From contig NZ_CADFGE010000004.1 of assembly GCF_902833645.1 (NCBI RefSeq), positions 434,001-498,000 of the forward strand: DNA of 64,000 bases. Direction: 5' to 3'. Positions within the stretch are counted from its first letter, which is position 1. Each line of letters starts with the position of its first letter. The stretch is from Paraburkholderia fungorum (lineage in GTDB: Bacteria > Pseudomonadota > Gammaproteobacteria > Burkholderiales > Burkholderiaceae). The position numbers were made by a program, and so were the translations under genes. The notes below the pieces were generated by a model. That model did not search any database. It was not told the DNA's origin and was given only the letters and a program-made list of their open reading frames with translations. Shown here piece after piece: positions 51,714 to 60,138 of the stretch.

Positions 51714-52487
51714 ATGAGCGACAACATTCGACTGTCCGTCAAAGGCGTCAACAAGCGTTTCGGCGGTTTGCAGGCACTTTCCGACGTGGGGCTCGAGATC
51801 AAGTCGGGCCAGATTTACGGGCTGATCGGCCCGAACGGCGCCGGCAAGACAACCTTCTTCAATGTGATCACGGGGCTGTACACGCCGGATTCGGGCGAGT
51901 TCAGGCTCGACGGCACCGAATACACGCCGACCGCCGTCTATCAGGTGGCGAAGGCGGGGATTGCGCGTACGTTCCAGAACATCCGTCTGTTCGGCGGCAT
52001 GACCGCGCTGGAAAACGTGATGGTCGGCCGTCACGTGCGCACCAAGCACGGTCTGATCGGCGCGGTGTTGCAGACGCCGGCCGAGCGTCGCGAAGAGCGC
52101 GAGATCAAGGAACGCGCAATCGAGCTGCTGGAGTACGTCGGCATTGCGCAGTACGCGGACTACACGTCGCGCAATCTGTCGTACGGCCACCAGCGCCGTC
52201 TGGAAATCGCCCGCGCGCTGGCAACGGATCCAAAGCTGCTCGCACTGGATGAACCGGCTGCCGGCATGAACGCCACGGAAAAGGTCGAGCTGACCAAGCT
52301 GCTCGACAAGATCCGCGCGGACGGCAAGACGATTCTGCTGATCGAACACGACGTGAAACTGGTGATGGGTCTGTGCAACCAGATGACGGTGCTCGACTAC
52401 GGCAAGGTGATTGCGCAAGGACTGCCGTCGGACGTGCAGAAGGATCCGAAAGTGATCGAAGCTTATCTGGGTGCGGGGGTCCACTAA
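51714..52487 (+). CDS. livG: Branched-chain amino acid-type ABC ATPase LivG
   Basis: A 257-residue ATP-binding subunit. Walker A is GPNGAGKTT, the Q-loop lies in IARTFQNIRLFGGMTALENV, the signature is NLSYGHQRRLEIARAL (the LivG form) and Walker B is LLALDEPAAGMN. The H-loop is LLIEHDVKLVMGLC. The ATG follows CGGAGAAAAA. The ATG of livF shares one base with its stop (TAATG). Confidence 0.95.
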   Translation: MSDNIRLSVKGVNKRFGGLQALSDVGLEIKSGQIYGLIGPNGAGKTTFFNVITGLYTPDSGEFRLDGTEYTPTAVYQVAKAGIARTFQNIRLFGGMTALENVMVGRHVRTKHGLIGAVLQTPAERREEREIKERAIELLEYVGIAQYADYTSRNLSYGHQRRLEIARALATDPKLLALDEPAAGMNATEKVELTKLLDKIRADGKTILLIEHDVKLVMGLCNQMTVLDYGKVIAQGLPSDVQKDPKVIEAYLGAGVH

Positions 52488-53203
52488 TGGCTACGGCAAT
52501 GTTGAAAATCAAGGGCCTGCAAGTCAATTACGGCGGCATTCAGGCAGTTAAGGGCATCGATCTCGAAGTCGCGCAGGGCGAACTGGTCACGTTGATCGGC
52601 GCGAACGGCGCGGGCAAGACCACGACGATGAAGGCGATCACGGGTCTGAAGCCGTACTCGGCAGGCGATATCGAGTACATGGGCCAGTCGATCAAGGGCA
52701 TCCCGGCGCACGAGCTGCTCAAACGCGGTCTGGCGATGGTGCCGGAAGGCCGCGGCATCTTCTCGCGCATGTCGATCGTCGAGAACATGCAGATGGGGGC
52801 TTATCTGCGCAGCGACACGGACGGCATCAAGGCAGACGTCGATCGCATGTTCGGCTTCTTCCCGCGCCTGAAGGAACGGGCCGCGCAATACGCGGGTACG
52901 CTTTCGGGCGGCGAACAGCAGATGCTGGCGATGGCGCGCGCGATCATCAGCAAGCCTAAGCTGTTGTTGCTGGATGAACCGTCGATGGGTCTGTCGCCGA
53001 TCATGGTCGAGAAAATCTTCGAAGTGGTGCGGGCGATCTCGGCCGAAGGCATGACTGTGCTGCTGGTCGAGCAGAACGCGCGTCTCGCGTTGCAGGCTGC
53101 GAACCGTGGCTACGTGATGGACTCGGGTCTCGTCACGATGTCCGGCGACGCGAAGCAGATGCTGGATGATCCGAAGGTGCGGGCAGCTTATCTGGGTGAA
53201 TGA
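52487..53203 (+). CDS. livF: Branched-chain amino acid-type ABC ATPase LivF
   Basis: A 238-residue ATP-binding subunit, partner of LivG. Walker A is GANGAGKTT, followed by GLAMVPEGRGIFSRMSI (typical of LivF), signature LSGGEQQMLAMARAI, Walker B LLLLDEPSMGLSP and H-loop/end VLLVEQNARLALQAANRGYV. Length is normal. Last gene of the operon, followed by a strong terminator. Confidence 0.95.
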   Translation: MATAMLKIKGLQVNYGGIQAVKGIDLEVAQGELVTLIGANGAGKTTTMKAITGLKPYSAGDIEYMGQSIKGIPAHELLKRGLAMVPEGRGIFSRMSIVENMQMGAYLRSDTDGIKADVDRMFGFFPRLKERAAQYAGTLSGGEQQMLAMARAIISKPKLLLLDEPSMGLSPIMVEKIFEVVRAISAEGMTVLLVEQNARLALQAANRGYVMDSGLVTMSGDAKQMLDDPKVRAAYLGE

Positions 53204-53258
53204 GCTGGGTAAATGAGTTGGGTGAATAACCCGGACCAGATTTGCTTTAGCCGTTAAA

Positions 53259-53297
53259 AAAGGCCGCCTGCGCGATTGAAGCGCAGGCGGCCTTTCT
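53259..53297. terminator. Intrinsic terminator after livF
   Basis: A perfect 15-bp stem (53259-53273 with 53281-53295; ends AAAGGCCG and CGGCCTTT) and a 7-base loop. A-rich left and T-containing right flanks allow it to serve both livF and the convergent GNAT gene. Confidence 0.92.
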
Positions 53298-53320
53298 CTT
53301 TTCAGGCGCTTGTCCGACGC

Positions 53321-53788
53321 TCAGGCAGCCGGCGTCTCCGCCAGTTCGCCGAGGCGTTTGCCGAGACTGATGACGGCATCCGCGCGATAACCGAGCGCTT
53401 CATAAAACGCCCGCACGTCGGCCTTTGCGGACAGCACCTGCAAGTTCAGCTTCGGGCAGCCACGTTCGGTCAACGCGTTCTCGACATGCGCGACCAGCCT
53501 CGTGCCGATGCCATGACGTCGCAACGATTCATCCACCGCGAGCGAATACAGCCAGCCCCGGTGCCCGTCGTAGCCGCCCATCACTGTGCCGACGATACGC
53601 TCGCCGAACACCGCGACAAAGAACAGCTCCGGTTGCGTCGCCAGCTTGTTGGCGATCGACAAATGCGGGTTGCGCTGCGGCCTCGTCACGTCCCGGTACT
53701 CGGGGAATGCTTGCTGCCACAGCGCGACCACGGCGTCGGTGTCGCTCGCTTCGAAGCGGCGAATCGAGAGGGCTGCGGTCGTCGTCAT
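53321..53788 (-). CDS. GNAT-family acetyltransferase (YpeA-like)
   Basis: A 155-residue acetyl-CoA-dependent N-acetyltransferase. The fold is visible as SIRRFEASDTDAVVALWQQAFP, FFVAVFGERIVGTVMGGYDGHRGWLYSLAVDE, the acetyl-CoA pyrophosphate motif RRHGIGTRLV and the closing VRAFYEALGYR. It most resembles the YpeA group, whose substrate is not known to me. It lies 18 bp after argD on the same strand, so the two probably form an operon, and the substrate may be an amino-acid derivative. Confidence 0.88.
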   Translation of the reverse strand: MTTTAALSIRRFEASDTDAVVALWQQAFPEYRDVTRPQRNPHLSIANKLATQPELFFVAVFGERIVGTVMGGYDGHRGWLYSLAVDESLRRHGIGTRLVAHVENALTERGCPKLNLQVLSAKADVRAFYEALGYRADAVISLGKRLGELAETPAA

Positions 53789-53806
53789 ACGCGCTTTTCC
53801 GTGTGA

Positions 53807-54991
53807 TTACAGCGTGTCGAGAATCGAACGCAGCATCGCCATCATCTGGTCGATCTCTTCGTTCGTGACGTTCAGCGCCGGCATGAAGCGCAGCAGGTTC
53901 GGCCGCGCCGCATTCAGCAGCAGGCCGTCCGGCTGCATCAAACGTGCTTTCTCGACGATCTGATTGCCGATGTCCTTGCCGAGCAGCAGCGCGCGCAGCA
54001 GACCCTCGCCGCGTTCGCCTTCGAAGCCGCGTTCTTCCGACAGTTCGAGCAGCTTCGCGCGCAGATATTCGCCGCGCGCGCGCACGCCTTCGAGGAAACC
54101 CGGCGCGGTAAGCTGCGAAATCACCGAGTAGCCGACCGCGGTCATCAGCGGATTGCCGTTGTACGTGCCGCCCTGGTCGCCCGCTTCGAACACGGCGATT
54201 TCAGCCTTCGAGAGCAGCGCCGCGAGCGGCACGCCGCCGCCGATACCCTTGCCGAGCGTCATGATGTCCGGTTCGATACCCGACAGTTCGTACGCGAACA
54301 GCGTGCCGGCGCGGCCGCAACCGCTTTGCACTTCGTCGACGATCAGCAGCAGGTTGTGCTGTTTGGTCAGCGCGCGCAGTTGCTGCATGAACTCGCGGGT
54401 GGCGGGAATCACGCCGCCTTCACCCTGAATCGGCTCGAGCATCACCGCGACGGTCTTCGCATTGATGAGCTTTTCAACCGATGCGATGTCGTTCAGATCC
54501 GCCTTCGGGAAACCCGGCACTTGCGGTGCGTAGATCGTGTCCCAGCCCGGTTTGCCGCTGGCGGACATGGTGGCGAGCGTGCGGCCATGGAAGCTGTGAT
54601 CGAACGTGATGATTTCGAACGCGCCGTCCTTGAACTTCTTGCCCCACTTGCGCGCGAGCTTGATTGCACCTTCGTTGGCTTCGGCGCCGCTGTTCGCGAA
54701 GAACACCTTGTCGAAACAGCTGTGCTGCGTGAGCAGACCCGCGAGTTTCGCCATCGGTTCGTTGTAAAAGGCCGGCGACGGATTCAGCAACAGTTGCGCC
54801 TGCTTGTTCAGCGCTTCGATCATGCACTCGTTGCAGTGGCCGAGGCTGTTGACCGCCCAACCCTGGATGAAGTCCAGATATCGCTTGCCGTTATTGTCAT
54901 AGAGCCACGAGCCCTTGCCGTGCGTGAAAACGATTTCGGGCCGGTTCGTGATGTACATCAGCGACTCGATCGGGTACTCATTGAAATTCAT
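53807..54991 (-). CDS. argD: Acetylornithine/ornithine-type class III aminotransferase
   Basis: A 394-residue PLP enzyme; in arginine synthesis it converts N-acetylglutamate semialdehyde to N-acetylornithine. Class III features are GKRYLDFIQGWAVNSLGH, FFANSGAEANEGAIKLARK, DHSFHGRTLATMSASGK, LEPIQGEGGVIPA, the PLP-binding DEVQSGCGRAGTLFAYE, and the Schiff-base Lys in TLGKGIGGGVPLAA. Length matches ArgD. GGAG lies nine bases before the ATG. The very similar succinylornithine and other omega-aminotransferases cannot be excluded; the argD name follows closest resemblance. Confidence 0.85.
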   Translation of the reverse strand: MNFNEYPIESLMYITNRPEIVFTHGKGSWLYDNNGKRYLDFIQGWAVNSLGHCNECMIEALNKQAQLLLNPSPAFYNEPMAKLAGLLTQHSCFDKVFFANSGAEANEGAIKLARKWGKKFKDGAFEIITFDHSFHGRTLATMSASGKPGWDTIYAPQVPGFPKADLNDIASVEKLINAKTVAVMLEPIQGEGGVIPATREFMQQLRALTKQHNLLLIVDEVQSGCGRAGTLFAYELSGIEPDIMTLGKGIGGGVPLAALLSKAEIAVFEAGDQGGTYNGNPLMTAVGYSVISQLTAPGFLEGVRARGEYLRAKLLELSEERGFEGERGEGLLRALLLGKDIGNQIVEKARLMQPDGLLLNAARPNLLRFMPALNVTNEEIDQMMAMLRSILDTL

Positions 54992-55366
54992 GACGGCAGG
55001 CTCCAGACAGCGGGGTGAAAGTTAGTGAGCGGTTTGGCCACACAATGAAACACGGGCCGGGGAAAGCAAAAAAAGCAAACAAAAAAGCCACGGCATGCCG
55101 TGGCTTTCATGATTCGAACTGCTTGCGCCCTTGTGCGGCGCGAATCCGTGACGAAGCCGGCGGCGTCCCTAAGGGAGCGGCGAGCGGCGACGTCGAAGTT
55201 CGGATTGAATGCGGTTCATGCGCGAAAGAATACGACAAGGAAAGCGCCGGTGTAAACCATGAATTTGCACAAATTCGCGTCAACGCGAATTCAGGCAAGT
55301 CTGCCAGCGTGCCTGTTTCGTTTTGATGAATGGGTCGAAAGGCGTGCAGTCAACCCATTCACAGCC
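54992..55366. other. Intergenic region between the ferredoxin-reductase-like gene and argD
   Basis: 375 bp without a supported gene. It holds a perfect terminator palindrome at 55084-55107 and an inverted repeat AATTCGCGT-CA-ACGCGAATT at 55272-55291. On the minus strand, 260 nt separate the upstream gene's stop (55367) from the terminator, so the transcript would have a long structured 3' end. A 63-codon minus-strand frame starting with TTG lies inside it (55107-55298), but it has no ribosome site and no recognisable content. Confidence 0.5.
55084..55107 (-). terminator. Perfect palindromic terminator upstream of argD
   Basis: A 24-bp perfect palindrome with outer arms AAAGCCACGG and CCGTGGCTTT around CATG. 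On the minus strand a U-rich tract follows (complement of the A-rich 55069-55086). It ends transcription coming from the ferredoxin-reductase-like gene side, separating it from argD. Confidence 0.9.
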
Positions 55367-56398
55367 TCAAACCGCGTTCGCCAGATCCGCTGCACTCGTG
55401 AAGGAATCCGCGTAGAACTCGTCTTCCGGCAGACCGTGATGCTGGGTGAAATCGCGCTGCGCCGACTCGACCATCACCGGCGCGCCGCACGCGTACACCT
55501 GATACGGCGACAGGTCGGGCAGATCCTCGATCACCGCGCGATGCACGAAGCCGACACGGCCCGTCCACGCGTCGCTTGCGTCGGGTTCCGACAGCACCGG
55601 CACGAACTTGAAGTTCGGAATCTCGCGAGCCCATTGCTCGGCGAGATCGAGCAGGTACAGGTCTTTCTTGCGGCGTGCGCCCCAATAAAGCGTCATGGGC
55701 CGGTCCAGATTCTTGAACACCGCATGTTCGACAATCGCCTTCAGCGGCGCGAAGCCCGTGCCCGAGGCGAGCAGCACGATCGGCTTGTCCGAGTCTTCAC
55801 GCAGGAAGAAGGTGCCGAGCGGCGCTTCGAAGCGCAGAATGTCGCGCTCCTTCATCGCACTGAAGACGTGATCGGTGAACGCGCCGCCGGGCATGTGACG
55901 GATGTGCAATTCGATCGGGCCTTCCGTGTGCGGCGCGCTCGCCATCGAATAGCTGCGGCGCTTGCCGTCCTTAAGAATGAACTCGAGGTATTGGCCGGCC
56001 AGATACTGCAGACGTTCGTTGGCGGGCAATTGCAGCTTCAGCACGACGACGTCGTCGGCCTTGCGCTCGATGGCGTTCACGCGGCACGGCAGTTTCTTGA
56101 CCTGCACGTCGCCCACGCCGGCCACTTCGCGGATATCCACTTCGAGATCGGAGCATGCGGTCGCGCAGCAGAGGAGCGCCATGCCGCGCGTTCTTTCGTC
56201 GTTCGACAAGGCCGACGACGAATGCTGACGCTGTTCGATCTGACCGCTGATCACGGTGCCTTTGCATGAGCCGCAGGCGCCGTTCTTGCAGCCGTACGGC
56301 AGGCCGATGCCTTGTCGCAGCGCTGCTATCAGGACCGGTTCGTCCTGTTCTACCTGAAACTGCCGGCCGCTTTGCCGGAGCGTGACGTTAAATGCCAT
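55367..56398 (-). CDS. 2Fe-2S ferredoxin-NAD(P)H reductase (CDP-6-deoxy-glucoseen reductase-like)
   Basis: A 343-residue electron-transfer flavoprotein. Residues 1-95 are a plant-type 2Fe-2S ferredoxin domain with cluster cysteines in GLPYGCKNGACGSCKG and LLCCATACSDL. Residues 105-200 are the FAD domain (LAGQYLEFILKDGKRRSYSMASAP), and residues 220-335 the NAD(P) domain (IVLLASGTGFAPLKAIVEHA, VYACGAPVMVESAQRDF). This order is shared by CDP-6-deoxy-delta-3,4-glucoseen reductase and by reductases of aromatic-ring oxygenases. No sugar or oxygenase genes are adjacent, so the partner is unknown. Confidence 0.9.
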   Translation of the reverse strand: MAFNVTLRQSGRQFQVEQDEPVLIAALRQGIGLPYGCKNGACGSCKGTVISGQIEQRQHSSSALSNDERTRGMALLCCATACSDLEVDIREVAGVGDVQVKKLPCRVNAIERKADDVVVLKLQLPANERLQYLAGQYLEFILKDGKRRSYSMASAPHTEGPIELHIRHMPGGAFTDHVFSAMKERDILRFEAPLGTFFLREDSDKPIVLLASGTGFAPLKAIVEHAVFKNLDRPMTLYWGARRKKDLYLLDLAEQWAREIPNFKFVPVLSEPDASDAWTGRVGFVHRAVIEDLPDLSPYQVYACGAPVMVESAQRDFTQHHGLPEDEFYADSFTSAADLANAV

Positions 56399-56497
56399 AG
56401 AGTGAGTATTCGAAATCGAGGAGTCGGTAATCGTTATCGGAGCCGCCGGTTCAACTGTGCGGTACCTGCCGCGCTTGACGGCTACAATGCATCCACC

Positions 56498-57529
56498 ATG
56501 AAAGCGACACGAAATTTACGCCGGCCGCGCGTATTGATAGTTGGCTGCGGCGATGTCGGCATGCGTTGCGTGCCCTTGTTACGGCCGCGCGCGCATGTCT
56601 TCGCGCTCACCAGTCACGCCGAGCGCAGCGCCGAATTGCGCGCTGCCGGGGCCACGCCGCTGCTCGGCGATCTCGACGTGCGCCGCAGCCTGAAACGGCT
56701 TGCCGGGCTCGCGCCGACGGTGCTGCATCTCGCGCCGCCGCAAAAAACTGGCGACGACGACCGCCGTACCCGTGCGTTGCTCGCTACGCTGAGCGCGCGC
56801 CGCGATCGGGCGCTGCGTGCCGCGCGCGGCGCGGTGGCGCCGGTGGGGCGGTTACGCCGCGGGTTGCGCAGCATGCATGCCTCGTGGGCTGAATCTGAAA
56901 CAGCCAATATTGTACCCGACAGGGTGCGCTGGGCTGCCGCTCTGCAAGCGCCGGTGAAGTTGGTGTACGCGAGCACGACGGGGGTCTATGGCGATTGTGG
57001 CGGCGCGTGGATCGACGAGACGCGCACGGCGCGGCCGGCCAATGCGCGTGCCAAACGTCGCGTGTCGGCCGAGCGGCAATTGCGGCGCGCCACCGCACGC
57101 GGCGTGGTCGCTGCCAGCGTGGCGCGGATTCCGGGCATCTACGCAAGCAACCGTCTGCCGCTCGCGCGGCTGGAAAAGCGCACGCCCGCCCTGATCGACG
57201 CCGACGACGTCTACACCAACCATATCCATGCCGACGACCTCGCCGCGATCCTCGTGCGCCTCGCCACGCACGGGCGGCCGGGGCGCGTGATTCACGCATC
57301 GGACGATACGTCGCTGAAAATGGGGGAATACTTCGATGTGGTGGCCGATGCGTTCGGCCTCGAACACGCGCCGCGCATCACGCGCGCGCAGGCGGAGCAG
57401 CAGATCGAACCGACCTTGCTGTCCTTTATGCGTGAATCGAGGCGCCTCGTGAACCGGCGCCTCAAAACGGAATTGCGCGTGCGCTTGCGCTATCCGAGCG
57501 TCGAAGACTTTCTGCGCGCGGCTTCGTAG
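56498..57529 (+). CDS. NAD-dependent epimerase/dehydratase (SDR-like, YeeZ-type)
   Basis: A 343-residue protein with an N-terminal Rossmann fold (RVLIVGCGDVGMRCVPLL). It continues with LGDLDVRRSLKRLAGLAPTV, VKLVYASTTGVYGDCGGAWIDE and, near the C-terminus, HADDLAAILVRLATHG. The extended-SDR active-site pattern is YASTTGVYG, with the usual downstream YxxxK not obvious, so it may be an atypical member. Residues 95-150 are Arg/Ala-rich and poorly conserved. TACAAT at 56483-56488 is a likely -10 box, making the leader very short. Divergent from the ferredoxin-reductase-like gene. Substrate unknown. Confidence 0.8.
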   Translation: MKATRNLRRPRVLIVGCGDVGMRCVPLLRPRAHVFALTSHAERSAELRAAGATPLLGDLDVRRSLKRLAGLAPTVLHLAPPQKTGDDDRRTRALLATLSARRDRALRAARGAVAPVGRLRRGLRSMHASWAESETANIVPDRVRWAAALQAPVKLVYASTTGVYGDCGGAWIDETRTARPANARAKRRVSAERQLRRATARGVVAASVARIPGIYASNRLPLARLEKRTPALIDADDVYTNHIHADDLAAILVRLATHGRPGRVIHASDDTSLKMGEYFDVVADAFGLEHAPRITRAQAEQQIEPTLLSFMRESRRLVNRRLKTELRVRLRYPSVEDFLRAAS

Positions 57530-57554
57530 GCATGGCGGGCCTGCCTTCGCGGGC

Positions 57555-57743
57555 TTACGTCAGCGCCGGCAACGCCTCCAGCAACAGGAAGCACAGCATG
57601 GCGCCGATCAGCGCGCCGATCAGGTTCGGATGATATTTATGCCGCAGCCGCATCATGACCAGCAGTCCGCCGATCAGAACCAGGCCGAGGCACACGAAAG
57701 CGATCATCATATTCGTGACCGGGATGGTGTCGTGAGTGACCAT
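57555..57743 (-). CDS. Small two-helix membrane protein
   Basis: A 62-residue protein. After a short polar start (MVTHDTIPVT) there are two membrane helices, NMMIAFVCLGLVLIGGLLVMM and IGALIGAMLCFLLLEALPAL, joined by a basic loop RLRHKYHPN. The ATG at 57743 has a perfect AAGGAGG eight bases upstream, whereas the open frame runs back to 57833 without a site. No family is recognised. The strong ribosome site and clean topology support a real gene. Confidence 0.75.
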   Translation of the reverse strand: MVTHDTIPVTNMMIAFVCLGLVLIGGLLVMMRLRHKYHPNLIGALIGAMLCFLLLEALPALT

Positions 57744-57910
57744 GGCGCGCCCTCCTTGAACCCTTTGTAGTCGTTGTTTAAACGAGTATAGGGCGAGTTG
57801 TAAGGAAGAACATGCTGCGCCGCAGCGAGCCATCGGGATTCAGCGAACCCGTGTGCGGGCGCGCACACGATTCTCCTGATGCATCAAGGCCTTAAAAGGG
57901 TCCTACCGGT

Positions 57911-58621
57911 TTACCCGCTCCGTAGAGATCCGAGGTCGGTTTCATCGAGCCATTGCCACCCGCCTGGTGCGAGTGTCGCGGGCAAGCTGAGTCCGCCGAT
58001 CCGCTCGCGATGCAGTGCCTCGCAGCGGTTGCCGGCCGCCGCGATCATCCGCTTGACCTGGTGATACTTGCCTTCCATCACGGTGAGGGCCAGCGCGTGC
58101 TCGCCGCGTGCGTGGGCGTCGACGGCGGCGATCGGTTTGGGCTCGCCGTGCAGCAGGACACCGTTGCGCAACGCGCCCAACTGGGTGTCGTCGATAGGGT
58201 GCCGGGTGGTTGCGATGTACAGCTTCGGCACTTTGCGTTTCGGCGACGTGAACATGTGAACGAACTTGCCGTCGTCGGAGAGCAGCAGGAGGCCGGTGGT
58301 GTCCTGATCGAGACGGCCGACGCATTGCACGCCACGTTCGGCGAACTGCGGCGGCAGCAGGCTGAACACGCTCAGATGATGCTGCGGATCGCGCGAACAT
58401 TCATAGCCGGCGGGCTTGTTCAGCAGCAGATAGGCGTGCTCGCGATACGGCCAGACCACGCCGTCCACGCTGAAGCAGAACGTGCCGTCGTCGGTGGGGA
58501 AATCGGTGTCGGCATCGGCGCACACTGAGCCGCCGATACTCACGCGGCCGTCGCCGATCAATGCCCGGCATTGGCGGCGCGAGCCGAAACCTTGAGTGAA
58601 GAGGATGCTTTCGAGATTCAT
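57911..58621 (-). CDS. rsuA: 16S rRNA pseudouridine synthase RsuA
   Basis: A 236-residue enzyme making a pseudouridine in 16S rRNA (position 516 in E. coli). An N-terminal S4 RNA-binding domain (LESILFTQGFGSRRQCRALIGDGRVSIGG) precedes the catalytic domain, whose aspartate lies in VGRLDQDTTGLLLLSDDG; KYHQVKRMIAAAGNR is the conserved late motif. S4 domain plus length match RsuA. The frame continues upstream to 59101 but that part overlaps the MFS gene and is not real. Confidence 0.9.
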   Translation of the reverse strand: MNLESILFTQGFGSRRQCRALIGDGRVSIGGSVCADADTDFPTDDGTFCFSVDGVVWPYREHAYLLLNKPAGYECSRDPQHHLSVFSLLPPQFAERGVQCVGRLDQDTTGLLLLSDDGKFVHMFTSPKRKVPKLYIATTRHPIDDTQLGALRNGVLLHGEPKPIAAVDAHARGEHALALTVMEGKYHQVKRMIAAAGNRCEALHRERIGGLSLPATLAPGGWQWLDETDLGSLRSG

Positions 58622-58715
58622 GGCGAGCGAAGAATAACACCGCAAGAAGCGGAGCGCCGCGTAGCGACATAGCGGCGACGATGGTCTCCCAACGTTCCAG
58701 CGCAGGAGTTCATCG

Positions 58716-59975
58716 ATGTCCGTCACGTCATCTTCGCCGTCGTCATCCGCGATCCGTTTGCCGGCCGCATTCCAGCGGCTTGCATGGTCGAATCTGGTCG
58801 CGCAATCCGCCGAGCAGATCAGCCTCGCGGCCGCGCCGCTCGTCGCCGTGTTCGCACTGGGCGCCGGCGCGCGCGAGACCGGCCTGTTGCAAACCGCGCA
58901 GACGCTGCCGTTCCTGTTGTTGTCGATTCCGCTCGGCGTATGGGCCGACCGCCGCTCGCGCCGTACGTTGATGACGCTCGCGGAAAGCGTACGCGTGGTC
59001 GCGATGTTGTGCGTGCTGCTGCTGGTAATGACGCACGCGCTGAGCTTGCCGCTGCTTGCCGCGCTCGGCTTCATTGCCGCGACCGGCACGGTGGCGTACA
59101 ACGTCGCGGCGCCTTCGCTGGTGCCCTCGATCGTGCCGCGCGAGGCGTACGCCCAGGCGAACGGCCGGCTCGAACTGGCGCGCAGCGTCGCATATTCGGC
59201 GGGCCCGGCGCTTGGCGGGCTGCTGGTCGGCTGGATCGGCGCGGGCTGGGCGTATGGCTGCGCGGCCGGGCTATCTGCGCTGGCCGTCGCGCTCCTTGCG
59301 GGCTTGCGCGAACCGCCGCGAGCAAGCGCTTCTCAACGGCACTTCCTGCTCGAACTGCGCGACGGTACGCGCTTCGTTTTGCACGACGCGCTGCTGCGCC
59401 CCATGCTGGCCACCGCGATCTTCTTTAATCTCGGCTTCTTCGTGTTGCAAGCGGTGTATGTGCCGTATGCCGTGCATCGCCTTGGATTGAGCGCGTCGAT
59501 GGTCGGCGTGACGCTCGGCGCGTACGGCGTCGGCATGGTGTGCGGCGCGCTCGCCGCGCCCGCCATCGCGCGACGTCTCGCGTTTGGACGCGTGCTGATC
59601 ATCGGGCCTTCATGTGGTTTGCTCGCCTCGCTGGTGATGGTGGCGACGATCGTCGCGCCGTCGTTCTGGCTGGCGATGCTGAGCTTCTTCCTGCTCGGCG
59701 CCGGACCGATTCTGTGGGTGGTCGGCTCGACCACGCTGCGCCAGGCGATCACGCCAGAGCGGATGATGGGCCGCGTCTCCGCGATTAACAGCACGGCAAC
59801 CTACGGCGCACGGCCGCTGGGCGCGCTGCTCGGTGCGGCGATCAGCGCGCGGTGGGGAATGGATGCCTGTCTGGTCGCGGCTGCGGCGGCGTTCGTCGTG
59901 CAGGCGCTGATCATCGTGATGTCGCCGGCGGCGCGGCTCGCGAACATTCCAGAAGGCGCCGCGGTCGCGCCATGA
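58716..59975 (+). CDS. MFS transporter (12-helix, EntS/TetV-like exporter group)
   Basis: A 419-residue inner-membrane permease with about 12 helices. Seen: WSNLVAQSAEQISLAAAPLVAVFALGAGARETGLLQTAQTLPFLLL-type opening (residues 25-70), the loop 2-3 motif GVWADRRSRRTLM, ANGRLELARSVAYSAGPALGGLLVG as the antiporter-type motif, and GRVSAINSTATYGARPLGALLGA near the end. This resembles enterobactin-exporter-like and macrolide-type efflux MFS proteins. The start has AGGAG seven bases before. Substrate unknown. Confidence 0.88.
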   Translation: MSVTSSSPSSSAIRLPAAFQRLAWSNLVAQSAEQISLAAAPLVAVFALGAGARETGLLQTAQTLPFLLLSIPLGVWADRRSRRTLMTLAESVRVVAMLCVLLLVMTHALSLPLLAALGFIAATGTVAYNVAAPSLVPSIVPREAYAQANGRLELARSVAYSAGPALGGLLVGWIGAGWAYGCAAGLSALAVALLAGLREPPRASASQRHFLLELRDGTRFVLHDALLRPMLATAIFFNLGFFVLQAVYVPYAVHRLGLSASMVGVTLGAYGVGMVCGALAAPAIARRLAFGRVLIIGPSCGLLASLVMVATIVAPSFWLAMLSFFLLGAGPILWVVGSTTLRQAITPERMMGRVSAINSTATYGARPLGALLGAAISARWGMDACLVAAAAAFVVQALIIVMSPAARLANIPEGAAVAP

Positions 59976-60041
59976 AAACTGGTTTTCATGGCGTAAGCGG
60001 ATGTTCACGAACACGCACGCGGCTCTCCGTGAAAACCCTCG

Positions 60042-60100
60042 AAAATGAAAATGAATTTTTTTCTGTGCGATTTCTATGTAAATATACTTTCATTCATTTT
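60042..60100 (+). promoter_or_regulatory. AAAATGAA inverted repeat: candidate operator of the RpiR-iaaA-gsi operon
   Basis: AAAATGAAAATGAA at 60042-60055 faces TTTCATTCATTTT at 60088-60100, in a strongly AT-rich island directly before the RpiR gene (start 60139). Paired TGAAA-type half-sites are usual for RpiR-family repressors, so autoregulation is likely. The match is seen; the binding protein is inferred. Confidence 0.5.
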
Positions 60101-60138
60101 GATTACAGTCGCCGCGTCGCAGCGGTTGGCTCGCTCGC

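Noticed and set aside
55110..55150. tRNA-like TTCGAAC sequence near 55110
   Set aside because: The TTCGAA loop is present but the flanking T-stem, anticodon arm and acceptor do not pair.
55107..55298. 63-codon minus-strand frame ending at the terminator upstream of argD
   Set aside because: TTG start without a ribosome site, no recognisable domain, and composition like random GC-rich sequence; kept only as part of the intergenic note.
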